Source: Prinsepia uniflora (lineage: Eukaryota > Streptophyta > Magnoliopsida > Rosales > Rosaceae). From it: 64,000 nucleotides of DNA. Below the pieces are notes generated by a model, which was given only the letters and a program-made list of their open reading frames with translations, was not told the origin of the DNA and did not search any database. Both the position numbers and the translations under genes were made by a program. The stretch spans positions 14,178,463-14,242,462 of the forward strand of contig CM064868.1 of the NCBI GenBank assembly GCA_032719365.1. The letters run 5' to 3'. Of this stretch, positions 32,890-45,071 are shown piece after piece (within the stretch, counting starts at the first letter, position 1; the number at the start of each line of letters is the position of its first letter).

Positions 32890-34262
32890 CTTGCATCACA
32901 AGTCATCAACTTATACTCAAATTTCTTACAAATCCAACTCATTTCAGCAGAGTCTGTTCTCTGCAGCCCTAATTCCGGAAACGTTTCTTCCATCAAAGGT
33001 AGAAGTGCGTCACTTTGCCCTAGAAAATGACCAAAAAATGTTACTTGCCCTGTCTTATTGGTACCCTCTTGGCTAGTGGTACTACTGATGACTTTTGAAG
33101 TGGCTCTAATGAAGACTTCTTTAGGCAACCTAGGTGCAACATATTGCGACCGGTGAAGGAGATCCAGCGCGCCTTGTTCTAAGGTCCTTTGGACTTGAAA
33201 TACAGTCACATTGGCTGGAATGGATACCAACATGACCTTCCATGAAATAATGACTCCAAAGCTGGCTCCACCACCTCCTCTAATGGCCCAAAATAAATCT
33301 TCCATTGATTTTCGATCAAGAGTTGTACCGTTCACATTGACTAGTTTAGCATCCATAATGTTATCCGTTGCAAGGCCATATTTTCTCATCATAGGGCCAT
33401 ATCCTCCGCCACTAAAGCACCGGTGGCAACAGTTGGACAAACTCCACCCGGAAATCCATGAACCTTACTCTTCTCCGCGATTTTGTAATAAAGCTCGACA
33501 AGGATTGCCCCGGCCTTGACCCAAGCACTTTCGTCCGTGACATTAATGTCAATGGACCGAAGATTAAACATGTCAAGAACAATATAGCTAGGCGACATTT
33601 ATGAATGAGATGAAGGATAGCCCTTCGTAATCATGGCCACCACTTCAGATTCTGATGTGCACGCCATGTTGCTTTGCACATATCACGGTTGCCTGCACAT
33701 GGGAGTCATGCTTGGCTGCAACAATAGCTAAAGGTTTTGGAGTTGTGGGTGTGGAATGCCTTAGGTTTCGAATGTATGCCAGCAAAACAGACGGAAATGA
33801 GGAATTTCCGCGGGTCTATATGGAATCAAAAATTGGAAATGAGGGCTGAGAGCATTTTGGAAGGCATTGGAAGTAGTTTTCGAGAAGTGAATCAGAAGTT
33901 GAAAATGAGAATGAGAGAGCATAGACAAGAGTGAAGATGAGTTGAGAACTTTTTTTTTTTTTTGATAAGTCAAAAATAAATTAAAGGGCAAGCCCAAAAG
34001 AACCCAAAAGGGGAACAGCACCACCTACAAAGGGGAAGCAATCCATCCGGCACCACCCACCTAGGCAACAACGAACCTAGGCAATACTCCACAAACAAAC
34101 AGATCTACAACTAATCAATAAGGATACCCCAGACATTAGCCAGACGGATATTACCTACGCTCCTTTTAAAATTAAATTTACACAACCTTAGACGATTCAG
34201 CTCAATAATACGATTAAGGATAACATTGGGCAGACTTCGAGTTGAGAACTTGGCAACTTCAT
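32890..34262 (-). pseudogene. BBE-like pseudogene, truncated by Copia, cut by LINE
   Basis: Minus-strand relic whose ATG is at 34260-34262 (MKLPSSQ, then the LINE). Skipping the LINE, the signal peptide continues (FTLVYALSFSFSTSD). Family motifs follow: QCLP, RHSTPTTPKPLAIVAAKHDS, VQATVICAKQHGV, SGGHDYEGLS (FAD-linking His region), YIVLDMFNLRSIDINVTDES and FPGGVCPTV (Cys). Frame changes occur near 33600 and 33425 and there are premature stops in the N-terminal third. The later part reads FSGGGYGPMMRKYGLATDN, LFWAIRGGGGASFGV and ends at AEMSWI, where the Copia LTR starts soon after. The C-terminal half, including the BBE domain, is not found anywhere beyond the transposon, so it was deleted. 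Confidence 0.92.
33952..34238 (-). mobile_element. 5'-truncated LINE tail with poly-A
   Basis: A 287-bp insert starting with a poly-T on the plus strand (a poly-A tail on the minus strand), followed by sequence like the 3' end of plant L1 LINEs. It is flanked by a perfect 13-bp target duplication GAGTTGAGAACTT (33939-33951 and 34239-34251). Removal restores the BBE signal peptide. No coding part of the LINE remains. Confidence 0.88.
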
Positions 34263-34347
34263 TGTTTTGTGCGGGGTTTTTCTTCCAAATGCAAGAGCGC
34301 ACTAGCTACTAGCTAGTTAATTCGGTACTTCTGATAAAATTTTGGTA

Positions 34348-34356
34348 CTATTTATA
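34348..34356 (-). promoter_or_regulatory. TATA-like box of the fourth BBE locus
   Basis: The minus strand reads TATAAATAG, about 90 bp upstream of the broken gene's ATG. It is an exact TATA consensus, so the promoter may have outlived the gene. Confidence 0.45.
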
Positions 34357-35293
34357 AAAATGTCACAACACTAACTTTCTTTTCATTTTTGTGCCAACGA
34401 AAATTCAGACCGTGAATATGTACATAAATAAACCATCGGAAGCGTTTGAAGTAACCTCTTGCAACACTAATTTTGTTTTTTGTTTTTTTTTAATGTACAT
34501 TGCATCCAATGCATATTTCGGCTAACACAGTCATAACTCATAATTATGGTGCTCGATCTGGATCTAACATATTTGGATTTTATAATGAAATGATTCGAAA
34601 TGAATATCTGTATGCAAAATATATAACTTCGATCTATTTGAGAAGTTGGAAAAAAGTTGAAAAAAATGAATGCAATGTTTCCCTCTTGCCATGTATAACC
34701 ATCCAAGTACGTGTTGTTATAAACTTTAAAAGGAAACTATAATTAAGACATTTCGATTAGCTCACAATTTTTTTCTTTTGATAAATTTTCTCAAATTTAT
34801 AAATTTCATGATGCGTTCGATTTTATGTTTCTATTTATTAAGTTATTAACCAAATTGGACCAAACAATTAAAGTAAGTAAATCAAGTTGGAGATAGATAC
34901 ATCTTCCATTACCAGAGAGCTACAGAGTTGGGGATGCCCAGAGAGCTACAGAGTTGGGGATGCTATTTTGACACATTTAATTGATTATATTATTTGACAT
35001 ATTTTATGTACGTGTTAGTTGATCGTATTTCTCACAAAAAGAAAATATATTAATAGTAACATCTATATAAGGTGATTTTATTATGTTGACATAGTATTCA
35101 CTCATTAGTTGTTACATGCATATATGCACGGAGCTAGTAAATATTGCCAATTAAGCGTATTCAAGTAGAGTCATTCAAATATCATTATTCGAGTCAAATT
35201 AAATACCTTATTTTCTATATTAGGATAAAACATATATCATTAATTTCTTACTTTCAACATACATAATATTTGTCTTCAAGTTATATCAGTTTA
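34357..35293. other. Intergenic DNA upstream of fourth BBE locus
   Basis: AT-rich sequence with no supported ORF. Short blocks at 34495-34507 and 34568-34625 resemble blocks upstream of the fifth BBE locus (59131-59155, 59170-59182, 59205-59240). A 26-bp tandem repeat lies at 34913-34964. Confidence 0.5.
34913..34964. repeat. 26-bp tandem repeat, two copies
   Basis: Two adjacent copies starting CAGAGAGCTACAGAGTTGGG, at 34913 and 34939. Confidence 0.9.
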
Positions 35294-36463
35294 TATAACA
35301 ACTCGAAAATTCAGAAAAGATAATTTTAAGCATTTTAAAAAGGGAATTGACAATTTTGCCCTTATAGGTCGAAAGTTGATTTTTTTTTTGCTTCGGGTAC
35401 TTTTTGGAGTTTTCGTGAGGACCGTTACATAGCTCTTGAAATCCTGAGTTCGTAGACAGGTGGCATATAGAATCAGAGATTTGATGGTGACACTAGGGGT
35501 ATTTTTGTAATTTCACAAGAGGCATTTTGGACATTTTGACACTAGGGGTACTTTTGTAATTTCACAAGTGATGATATTTTGTGTATGATGGTGACAATTG
35601 TCCTTATCTCCTCCCCTCTCCTTATCTCTTTCCATGGACCAACTATATTTTTGGGGTGTGTGTAGTAGTGTGTGTGTGTGTACATGTGGTGATTTTGTGT
35701 GTAGGTGGTGTGTTTGAAACCAAACCCGAGAGGAACCATGAATGGAAAAGAAAAGAAAACTAAGAGAGAGGAGAGAAATAAAGAAAGAGAGAAGAGATGA
35801 AGAGTAAAGAAAACAGGGAATGAGAGGAAGGAGGAACACAAACTATAACCCGAAAAATTGAGAATCGATCGTTTGAGCTGTTTGAAATTTCCCAGCTTGT
35901 GACTACGCTCACTAATACCCTAGTTGAGTTCATGAGATTGATTTAAGTCAAGAAACTCGAAGCTTTGGATGTGGGAAAATCCTTGAGTCCAAGCTTGAAC
36001 GTTTGACAAAAGAGTGGAGATTTGGATAGTGATTTTGGGGTAAGTTCTTCCTCGATATGACTAGATGAAGACATATTATTAGATCGTAAAAAATGGGCGC
36101 AAATTGGCGGAGTTCTAGTCGGGTCGAGCGACAAGTTAGGTCAGGAGTTGCAAATCTGCTTGTAGGTTGAAGATGCACTAAAGCAAGGTTCATGAAGCCC
36201 ACGCACAGAGAGAGTGGGTGGCGCATAGGGGCACCTGACTCACCATCTCAATTTTCGGTCAAAATGAATTTTAAAGTATTCGTCGTTTCGAACATTTTGG
36301 TATAGTTTTGAGTTGATCGAACATCAATTCGAGGTAACTTTGGGTATCCGAAGTGTTAGACTAGGTTTTTAGTCCGTATTTTAATCCCGAAAATTAGGAG
36401 ATTTAAATGTGAGGTTACTTAGGGACGTTAGTAACCCTTGGTTATAATTGTTGACATGCTAGA
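35294..36463 (+). repeat. Outer Ty3/gypsy LTR, left part
   Basis: Begins TATAACAACTCGAAAATTC (a TGTAACAAC-type LTR start with TG changed to TA) and carries the core motif TCGTAGACAGGTGGCATAT (about 35450). Its right edge (AGTAACCCTTGG, TTGACATG) aligns with the middle of the Tekay LTR (about 12929-12960), so it is only half an LTR. It continues at 50603, on the far side of the 14-kb element inserted at CTAGA. Low-complexity ORFs here are not genes. Confidence 0.65.
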
Positions 36464-38776
36464 TGTTGCATCCCATCCCAAAAATACAAAATTTGAAATT
36501 GAGAAATTACCAAATTTCCCTCAAAAAATTTTGCATGGGCCATGTTTACTGAATTACCTACCATTTCTTTAGGTCCAACAACTCCTTAGGCCCAAGAGAT
36601 GGAATTTATTCAAACTAGGGGGGGTAAACACATGTTGGGCACAAGCCTATGACCCAATTTTTTTTTTCCAAACCCACACACTGCATCTTCTCCCTTACGT
36701 CCTCACCTAGGAGACCACAGTGAGACCGTGGTGACGTCTCTACCACCATGAACAATCATGACCAAGCTACAGGGCTATCAAACTACCTCCTCCCTTGAAG
36801 CCTTCTCAACCTTTTGAGCACACCCTAGCAAGCCTAAAACTAAACGACATAACACTGTCTGTCTTCCTTGCCCTTGCCACGCCAACTCCGACTTTCTTAG
36901 GCACTCAGACCACAACTAACAGCCGTTTTTCGATGAGACAAAGCTAGTCTCGGCAACATGCACCTCCAATGACCGCTGAGGCGAGAGACTCGACACATAC
37001 CTGACCCTAACTTGATTTCATTTAAGTGATTTTAAGGTATTTTTGAGGTGAGATTGATCCCATTGAACCGAACCATCGTCTTATTCACACTTAGGACTAC
37101 TCTCTGATTAGATTTCATGTGGCTTTGTACGAGGTGCGGAGGCGTAGGCAGCGACCAAAATTGTAGAACTGTCAAGAAATTGGGATTCCCACAGTTGCTT
37201 ACGTAGGATTTTTACTTGGAAATTAGTTAACAGAACTCCTCTCCTCGTGACAATTTTAACCTTGTCATTGCATGCAGTTTTCGAGCACGTTTAGGTGATG
37301 ATCGGAGCATCACCGTTTTCTGGAAAACAGAGACCACTGAGATCTTCCCAGCATCGTAATTGGTAAAGCAGGTAGATGTTGAACCTCCTATATTTTTGTT
37401 ATCCACATGATAAGTAGATGTAAATCGACCTATTGCATGTCGAAATCGAGTTAGATTAGAGGAAATTAGGTATCGCTGGAAAATTTGAGTATACTAATTT
37501 TCCTGATTTCGTCCACCATCGATGGAGGCGATGACGACAATCCTATCATTGACTTCGGAAATGCTCCAACGATGGTGGGTTAAGGTTAGTCAACAGTCAA
37601 CTACTATTATTCAACTATTAGTCTCAACGGTCAACTAACGACGTCATGTTGGAATATTCCAGGGCACTATTCGGGAGTAATATTCCAGGAAGTACGAAGG
37701 CTTTTTTGTTTCCTTTTTGAATCATTTAAGTACGTTTTAAAACTAGTTTTAAGATAATTTAAGTGAGATTTCTTATATTTTTACATGAAATTCTTGGGGT
37801 AATTTTTTGGTCTGATTCATTTAGGATTGTGACGAGTTTGGAGTTTGTAGTAGTTTAATTTGTCGAGTGATTCGACTCCCCGACTAGTGTGAGTGGACCA
37901 CCTTCCTTAAACTTGTTTTATATTGATATTTTACTTGCGCGTTATACGATGAGTATGGTGGCTATTATTTGAGCATGCTTGATTGACTAAGTTTCATGAC
38001 ATATTACACTTGGATTGGCCACTTTGTGATTAATTATCTTAGGGTGCCACCCTTACATGTTGCATGCTAGCTTAGGATATTACTTGACAATAAGTTGCAT
38101 GTATGTGAATGGTAAATTAGTTATTACCTTTGCATATCTAGATAGTTCATGGATGACAATTGCATGTGCATATGATTCCCAGGGCATTATTGAGATAGAG
38201 ATATTAGCATGACACATTTGTCATGAGAGTATGACTAAAGCGACTCATGAGCTAGAGCTTAGGCCGACATGTGATACATATGTATTTAGCATGATACATT
38301 TTGTCATTACCATATTAACATTTTTTTTCTTGTACTACGTGAAGGTTTAAAATTACTATTTGAGTTTTCTAAAATCCAAGGGTTAAAATATATTTTATCA
38401 ATTTATGGTTTAACACTGAAATAGAATACTGGATCCACTCACCCTTTGTTTTCAGAACCCCTCAGATCATAGTGGTGTTTCACGTACATTGAGGAGGCTA
38501 GCTAGCTATGTTGACATACACTCCTAGGGTTAGAGTGACGTGGTGGAAATCGGGTAATAGAGGTAGTCACAAAATTTTATGATCACCATTAGTGTCCATG
38601 CTTTGGAATTCCGATGTCGCAGTGAAATGTAATCAATTTTCATTGGTTATGTTTCACTTGACCCCTTAAAACGAATCGTTTTAATTAAATGGCTTTCTTC
38701 ATCTGGATGTTCGTGATGTCGGCTAGCAAATCTTGATCTCCATGTCCTAACGGACTTTCCGGATTGAGGTGTGTCA
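36464..38776 (+). repeat. 5' LTR of decayed Ty3/gypsy element
   Basis: 2313 bp, alignable by eye to 45072-46008 plus 49023-50597. It has many substitutions and indels, so the element is much older than the Tekay or the 52-kb Copia copy. Confidence 0.88.
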
Positions 38777-41700
38777 ACTTGGTATTAGAGAAAGGTTGTA
38801 GGTTGTATCGCTAGTTTCCGGACAAATGATAATCGTACATCCCAATTTCTTGTGTAAAAGCCATTCCTCAATTCATTAGAATTGTCACTCGACATTAGTG
38901 TTACCCTGCTTACGATCTAATCATGAGTTTTCCGCAAGTAGAATGGGAGTTTCATTTTAGCTTATCTACTTTTTAGTTACTAGGTTGTTGGATTTCTATT
39001 TCCATCGAATTTTGCGTTTGGGTGGTGCTTGCAAGCTTAGAACTCGTTTGGATGGTGTGAACGAATTATTCGATGATGCTTGTGGTGAATCGACATTTAA
39101 GCGATGCGCTCGTTTGTTAAATTGCCTTGACATGCGTGATTTTTGGAACCAATCTAGATATACGAGTAGAATCCACTTTGGTTGAAGATTTAGGGAATCC
39201 ATTAGAATTAACTAAGAACTCGTCCTTTTAGGGCTCTAGGGGTTTTAAGAGTTTAACTAGGCCTTTGCTATTAATTATGTACTCGTTAAAGTGGAACTTT
39301 TAAAGGTTAGTTTGAAGGATGTCTCTAGTTACGTGGGTTAGCTAGATTGATACCTCGGAATCGAGAACATGCAATTTATTGTAATTTTCCGTATCGTTTA
39401 ACCGTTGGGAACCTCCAGACAAGCTGGGACATAAACTACTTGACCATTTCCTAATTCGTCTCTCAGGACATGTAATTGTTTACTCCTCATGTGCGAGATC
39501 TCTATCACCATTAGTTTTAGTGTTACCTGTGTTTCTTAGACTTCCATTTTCGTACCCGAACAGCTAGACTATTTGCATGGTCCATTTCGGTTTGAGTTGC
39601 ATGGTTATTACACTTTCTCTTTTTAAGTGTCGTTAAGTATGGTGATTGTTTGGGCAAGTGTTTTAAACGAATTAATAGCATTTTACAAACAAGTTTGATT
39701 TCCCACTGAGTTTCTTATCATGTTTTCATACAATTTTGTTACTTGTATTAGTAAATTTTTTTAGTCAAATTGAGTTGTATCAGTGTTGAAATTGTAGAAC
39801 GTATTATGACGTGACACATTTTGATACCATGTTCACCACAATAATTGATCCTTTAAGCCTTAGTTCGAGTTGGTTTTTCTTCATTTTGGATTTATGCCTT
39901 TTTCAACCTGGAGTTTTTGCAGCTCCTATTGGTTACTTTTACCTATCACATTTTAACCAGTTGTTAACCTTTTGAAATCATCTCCGAATACTGCCACGGA
40001 CCATTGTGGTAATTTTAAGTATTCTTATCTTCTAGATATTTTTAAATAATGATTTCAAAGTTCTCGTTTTGATCTCGCATTTTGGTATGCGTTCCTTGTC
40101 TAACGTGCTTGACATATTTTACTATTTACATCTTGTGGCTGACGACTTCTTGTTGTTTGCACGAATTTGAAGAATTTTTGTTTCTTTACCACATAAATGT
40201 TTTATAAAAAGGAATTTTCACATTGTTGAGTTTTAACCTTTTCAAACAACTCTTTTACTGTTTGAAAACTGGTTAGTTGGGGACATTGATGAACATTATA
40301 GTTCAAATGTTAGCTTGACTGAATCTGGTCCCGAATTCCGTGCTTGTGTAAACTCTTTTGTAACCCTACACTTCATCCCTAATTAGGCACTAATCCAACA
40401 TCCTTCATGCTTCTATCGTTTGACACCACTGTCTTGGCCAATTAACCCTTATTCCTAGAGCTACCAACTGGAGTATCCCAAACGTACTTGTCTTAGCTAC
40501 CAACTAGACATCTTGTATAAGGACTAGGGTTTGTGTACCGACGACTATTGTGGTTTTGATGAAATTTTCTCCTTACTCTGTTCATGCTAGTCATGTGCTT
40601 ACAGTGGCAATCTAGAAATTTTATCCGTGTTAATTAGTTGGACCGCTAACCCCGAGCTCAGTAGTGAAGCTCCTCTTAATTGGATTTGAACACTACGTTT
40701 TGTCCTACCTTGATTTGCCTACCATTCCTTATCCCCTAGTTATTTTTGAGTATTGCACTCCTAACCCTGACATGCGATTGATAGTTGACGATTAGACCTT
40801 ACAACTGAGTTACATCTCTGAATTCTTGGTAGTGATGACAAGGTTTGTTGAGAATCACAAGTACGTGTACGGTTGTAACTTCTCCATGAACCCTACCTTT
40901 GGATTTAGTACTCCAAATTGTTAGGGACTAGTAATTGAATTAGTTTACTTCAAAGAAATCTGCGCATGATGTTTGAGTTGGCTTGCTTAACTTAGCGAGA
41001 ATTGGGGAGTGCGATTGGAAGCCTCTTGGTGGAACTAGTGCGGGGAGCTATTCCTTTAAGGACATGTTACAATTAGACTTCAGCATCCACCTCGTGGGAT
41101 GTTTTACACTCCAGGAATTGCATGAGGATCTGAGCTTCCAATTGTTCCTCCTTACACTTTTATTTAAGATAGTTACGATGACCCACTTCATCGTCTCTCG
41201 AGTCTGATTACAAGCACGAAAGTTCCTATTCCTGGGGTCGTAAGAGATGACTTCATCTTAGTTTTGCGTGTAGCACTAGATTGACCGGGCATAAACCAAG
41301 TTTTGATCGACCACTTTCGTATTGATGCGTAGGAACCTGCATTTATTTTGTTTTAACCCTTGAATTAGACTTGGCCTTTTGCTAACGAGTAATCACTAGT
41401 TGAGTTTTGCAATGAGTTTCTTTCCCTTGATTAAGTTGGTAATTGCTACTTGGGAGTAATAGACATGTGCTTTGGTGCTGAGTCGTAGGATTTCACTTCG
41501 TCACTTAAAAATTTTGCCCAACTATTGGCTAAACTTTCTTTCGGGTAACCTTCTTCATGTGTTTTCTTGACGTCACTCGAGTAGTGGAGTGACATTCCTA
41601 TCCCTTGTTGATCTTTCCACCTGACAGGGTTTTAAAGATCAAATTTTGGACGTTTCTTGAGAAATATCGAACCTCGATTTGAGATTTTGAGTTCATAATG

Positions 41701-42290
41701 TTTAGGTTGAGAGTGAAGAGGACTTTGAGACTGTCATCTGGAAGGGATTTTACTTTGAACGAGCCTGGAAAAGTTACCGATACCCTTACCTTGAGAATCA
41801 CCTTTAGACACTGAGATTAGAACAGTGATGGTTTTACATGACTTAAATATCTTTTGAGAGATTCTTTGCTCTGAGACGAGGTTAGTGAAACCGTCATTTT
41901 TTGTTACCTCCTTGTTGGGAGAACTAATTAGTTGTAGTAACCCTTAGAAGAACCTATTAACCATTAAGCTACATGGAGTCGAGCGGGGACATTGTTTCGA
42001 AATGCACTCTCTTTCTTCAAATAATTGATTGAATTAGGTTTTCTTTACTCTCTGTAGTTGACTTATAATCGTGTTGTACTCAAGGACTAGAATGATTACT
42101 TAGTTGGATTAGCTACTTGTAGAACCCGGAGGATAGCAATTGGGTGGCGTTCTCGTCATCTTGATTACTGGAAATTAGTCAAACTTACCTATTCCTAATC
42201 CTAGCCTAAACAACCTATTTAATGCAGAAATACAGGGCCACCATTCCAATCTTAAGCCCTACCCAAGATTGGCTATTCTAATACTAGTTG
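38777..42290 (+). other. Internal region of decayed element, no coding seen
   Basis: From the degenerate primer site (38779-38790, TTGGTATTAGAG) onward there is no ORF longer than 74 codons and no recognisable gag, protease, RT or integrase motif in any frame. Translation in short stretches suggests decay rather than design, but non-autonomous origin is possible. Confidence 0.6.
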
Positions 42291-42646
42291 TGTAATACCC
42301 CAGAACTTCGAGAGAAGCAAAAATGACGAATTCACCTTTGGAAGTCAAAGTGTTGTTGCTTTTTTTTACTAAAAAGTCAAGTGTTAACTTTTTGATTGGG
42401 AAGTATTTTAGGTAATTTGAAAATACCGTTACGAAAGTCTCAACCTCTTGAGTGCATTGATAGGCGACAGGCAAAAAATGGAGGTCGAATCAAGTCAATA
42501 CAGGTCATAGATGCGTATGGGTATTTTGGTAAATACGGCGTGAAGTGAAATTTGGTTATTTCACCCATTTGGCATGTGAAACATGTGTGAATTTCTAGAG
42601 AATTCTCAATCAATCTCACTCAAATATCTCCACTGAATCACTTGGT

Positions 42647-42741
<95 letters not shown>

Positions 42742-44487
42742 GGTGCATCCATGGAAGGTCGGTGAAGGTTGGTTGAACTAGAAGAAAACTGAGAGGAAGG
42801 AAAATGGGAGAGAAAAGCAGAACAAGAAATGAGAGGGAGGAGTGAAGCTGTGATAAATGGAAAGAAATAAGATGACGAGTAGTGGTCTGGGATGAACCCA
42901 GAAGTCTAGCCCGAGAAATCAAAATTTGGGCCGTGGAATTTCAAAGTGTTATACAGCTCCCTCGCGCTCTTTTGAGGGGTCTGGTACATTGATCAAGTTC
43001 TTAGGGCCATTTTGAGCTAGAAAGGATGAAGATTGGACATGGAAAGGCCCCAGAAAAGAGCTCCGAAAAATGGCCAAAAGGATCAGTAAAACGAACCACG
43101 TGATCGAGGTATGTTTTCTTGGTTTTAAAGCCACAAAAATGTTCTTAAGATTGAGTAGAAGAGATTTGATGTTTAAAATGAAGTAAAAGGACGTGAAATT
43201 GTAGATTCCGTGTTGGGTCATGGCCGCCGAGTCAGGCCCTACACGCAGGCCTGTGGGCCGACTTGACGTGAGGACAAGGGCGACACTGTTTTGGCGTGCG
43301 AGAGCGCGTGCGGCGGCCCCCAGCGGTCCAGTCAACATGGAAGTTGTTTATTTTCATTTTGTGAATTTTATGGTATAAATTGTAAGTGAATTGGATGCTA
43401 TTTGAACATATATTGAGGAATTCTTGGTAGTTTATGTTATGTTTTAATTTAGATTAATATGGGAAAAATGGGTAAATTAATTACAATAAAATCTTAAATA
43501 TTGAAAGGGATTTAATGATAAATTACAGTAAATAAAAGGGTGATAGAATGGTGCAAGGGATTCATGAACTAAGAAATTAAGGATGATTAAGAGAATTGTT
43601 AGAGTTATTTTAATGTAAAGTTGCAATTTAACATATGATTGGGTTATGAAATATTCGTATATCTTGCAACTATAAATCTAATCAATTGTATGAGAATTTG
43701 GCGACTGATTGTGATGATAAAAGTTGTATAAGTCATTATTTTTACTTGAGTTCAAGGATTGAAGCTTGATTCCCAACACTCATAATGATTTAAAGGAATA
43801 AGTTATGGTAAAAGGAAAAATTATTAATATATCACTTTGGATGTGAATTTTAAGGATATAGTGGATTTTGTGGTGTATATGCATTGTTTATGTGAACATT
43901 TTTGTGGGTGTATTATGATGCTATATGCTTATAAACAAGAACTTGAGTATAATTGAGTATACTTATGAAAAATGTTAACCACAATGAAATGACAATATAA
44001 ATATGTGGTGAATACGTAACGATTATGGTTAAAAGATTATTCTATATGGTTATATCATTTTAAGAAACTCACATAAGGGAAGTAAGTGCCATTAAGGTTA
44101 ATGTGATTCGAAAGGTTCTTAAAAGCAAGATAACGAATGGAATTTAGGAATTATTTCGTGAATTGTTCGTAAGAGATCATAACGATTATGGGGATTGTTT
44201 TAATTATATTTTTTTAATGAATTTTGTAATGATGATTTGGTCGTAGATCATTATAAGATTTTTGACGAATTTACGGAAATTAAAAGGATGAATTTTTGGG
44301 AAAACTAGCGTACACCACCACTTTTCTGGGTAAACGGGTTGGATGTGGGTGGTACCTAGTGAGAAGTGGCTTATGCTAGTAAGTTAATTTGTGAAGTAGA
44401 ATATAACGTATCCCTTGTCTAACAAGAATTTTTAGAAGGGAGTAAGACCAGTTTAATTTTCGTGGAATTTAGGGACGGGTCTTGTCA
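42291..44487 (+). mobile_element. Solo LTR, Ty3/gypsy (internal nest)
   Basis: 2197 bp starting TGTAATACCCCAG and ending GACGGGTCTTGTCA, with a perfect duplication AGTTG (42286-42290 and 44488-44492). It has no internal sequence, so it is a solo LTR. It contains a long GT microsatellite and a GC-rich CGCGTGCGG block at about 43300. Confidence 0.92.
42647..42737. repeat. (TA)n(TG)n compound microsatellite
   Basis: A short TA run followed by 79 bp of TG (42659-42737), inside the solo LTR. The His/Thr-repeat ORF on the minus strand here is an artefact of this repeat. Confidence 0.97.
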
Positions 44488-45071
44488 AGTTGTGCACGTT
44501 ATATAAGGGAACCGGTTCTTAAATTGTTTAGGTTTCTTAGTGGGTAGGAATCATTGTTGGCCTAGTGATGAAGTTAGTCATTACAAGGAGGTTTATCAGT
44601 ACTTGGAGGATTAGTCGACACCTAGTAGGGCCGAGTACTTGGTGATCGAAACCACATTGCACTTTCTTAGATTGGTTTGACGAAAATTTGGGAATCGGTG
44701 ACATGAGTTATGTTATGTAACAAGTGGAAAACTGAGAACTTTCTAGTCGCCTACTCAAATTTATTTGTGGTGAATAATTTACTGCCGAATGTTTAGTGCA
44801 TTTTCGGGAGAAACAAGCTGTTACCCAAAGAATCTTTACAGAAAGACCCTGACCTGTTATTCACTTCAGGATAACCATTAGAGAGTAGGTAGAGTTTCCC
44901 TTACGAGTCACATTGGAAATTTGAAGCTTGAGGCTGATGATTTATTTGGGAGACACCTTGCATTGTTGGCTCTTTTTAAGGAAGTTCAGCTTGTATCGAT
45001 GGAGAAGTTAGAGTTTTCGAATATTCATTTTAGAAAATTTCGAGGAAAAAATTTCTTTAAAGGGGGTAGAC
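44488..45071 (+). other. Internal end and purine tract of decayed element
   Basis: The last part of the decayed element's internal region. It ends in AATTTCTTTAAAGGGGGTAG, which matches the chromovirus tail and purine tract directly upstream of the 3' LTR at 45072. No intact chromodomain or integrase end was readable. Confidence 0.65.

Noticed and set aside
35513..35841. Two overlapping Ser/Phe/Leu-rich minus-strand ORFs
   Set aside because: Low-complexity purine/pyrimidine tract inside the outer LTR; no motif.
42638..42922. ORF with a long His-Thr repeat
   Set aside because: It is the translation of the TG/AC microsatellite within a solo LTR; the flanks are low-complexity readings.
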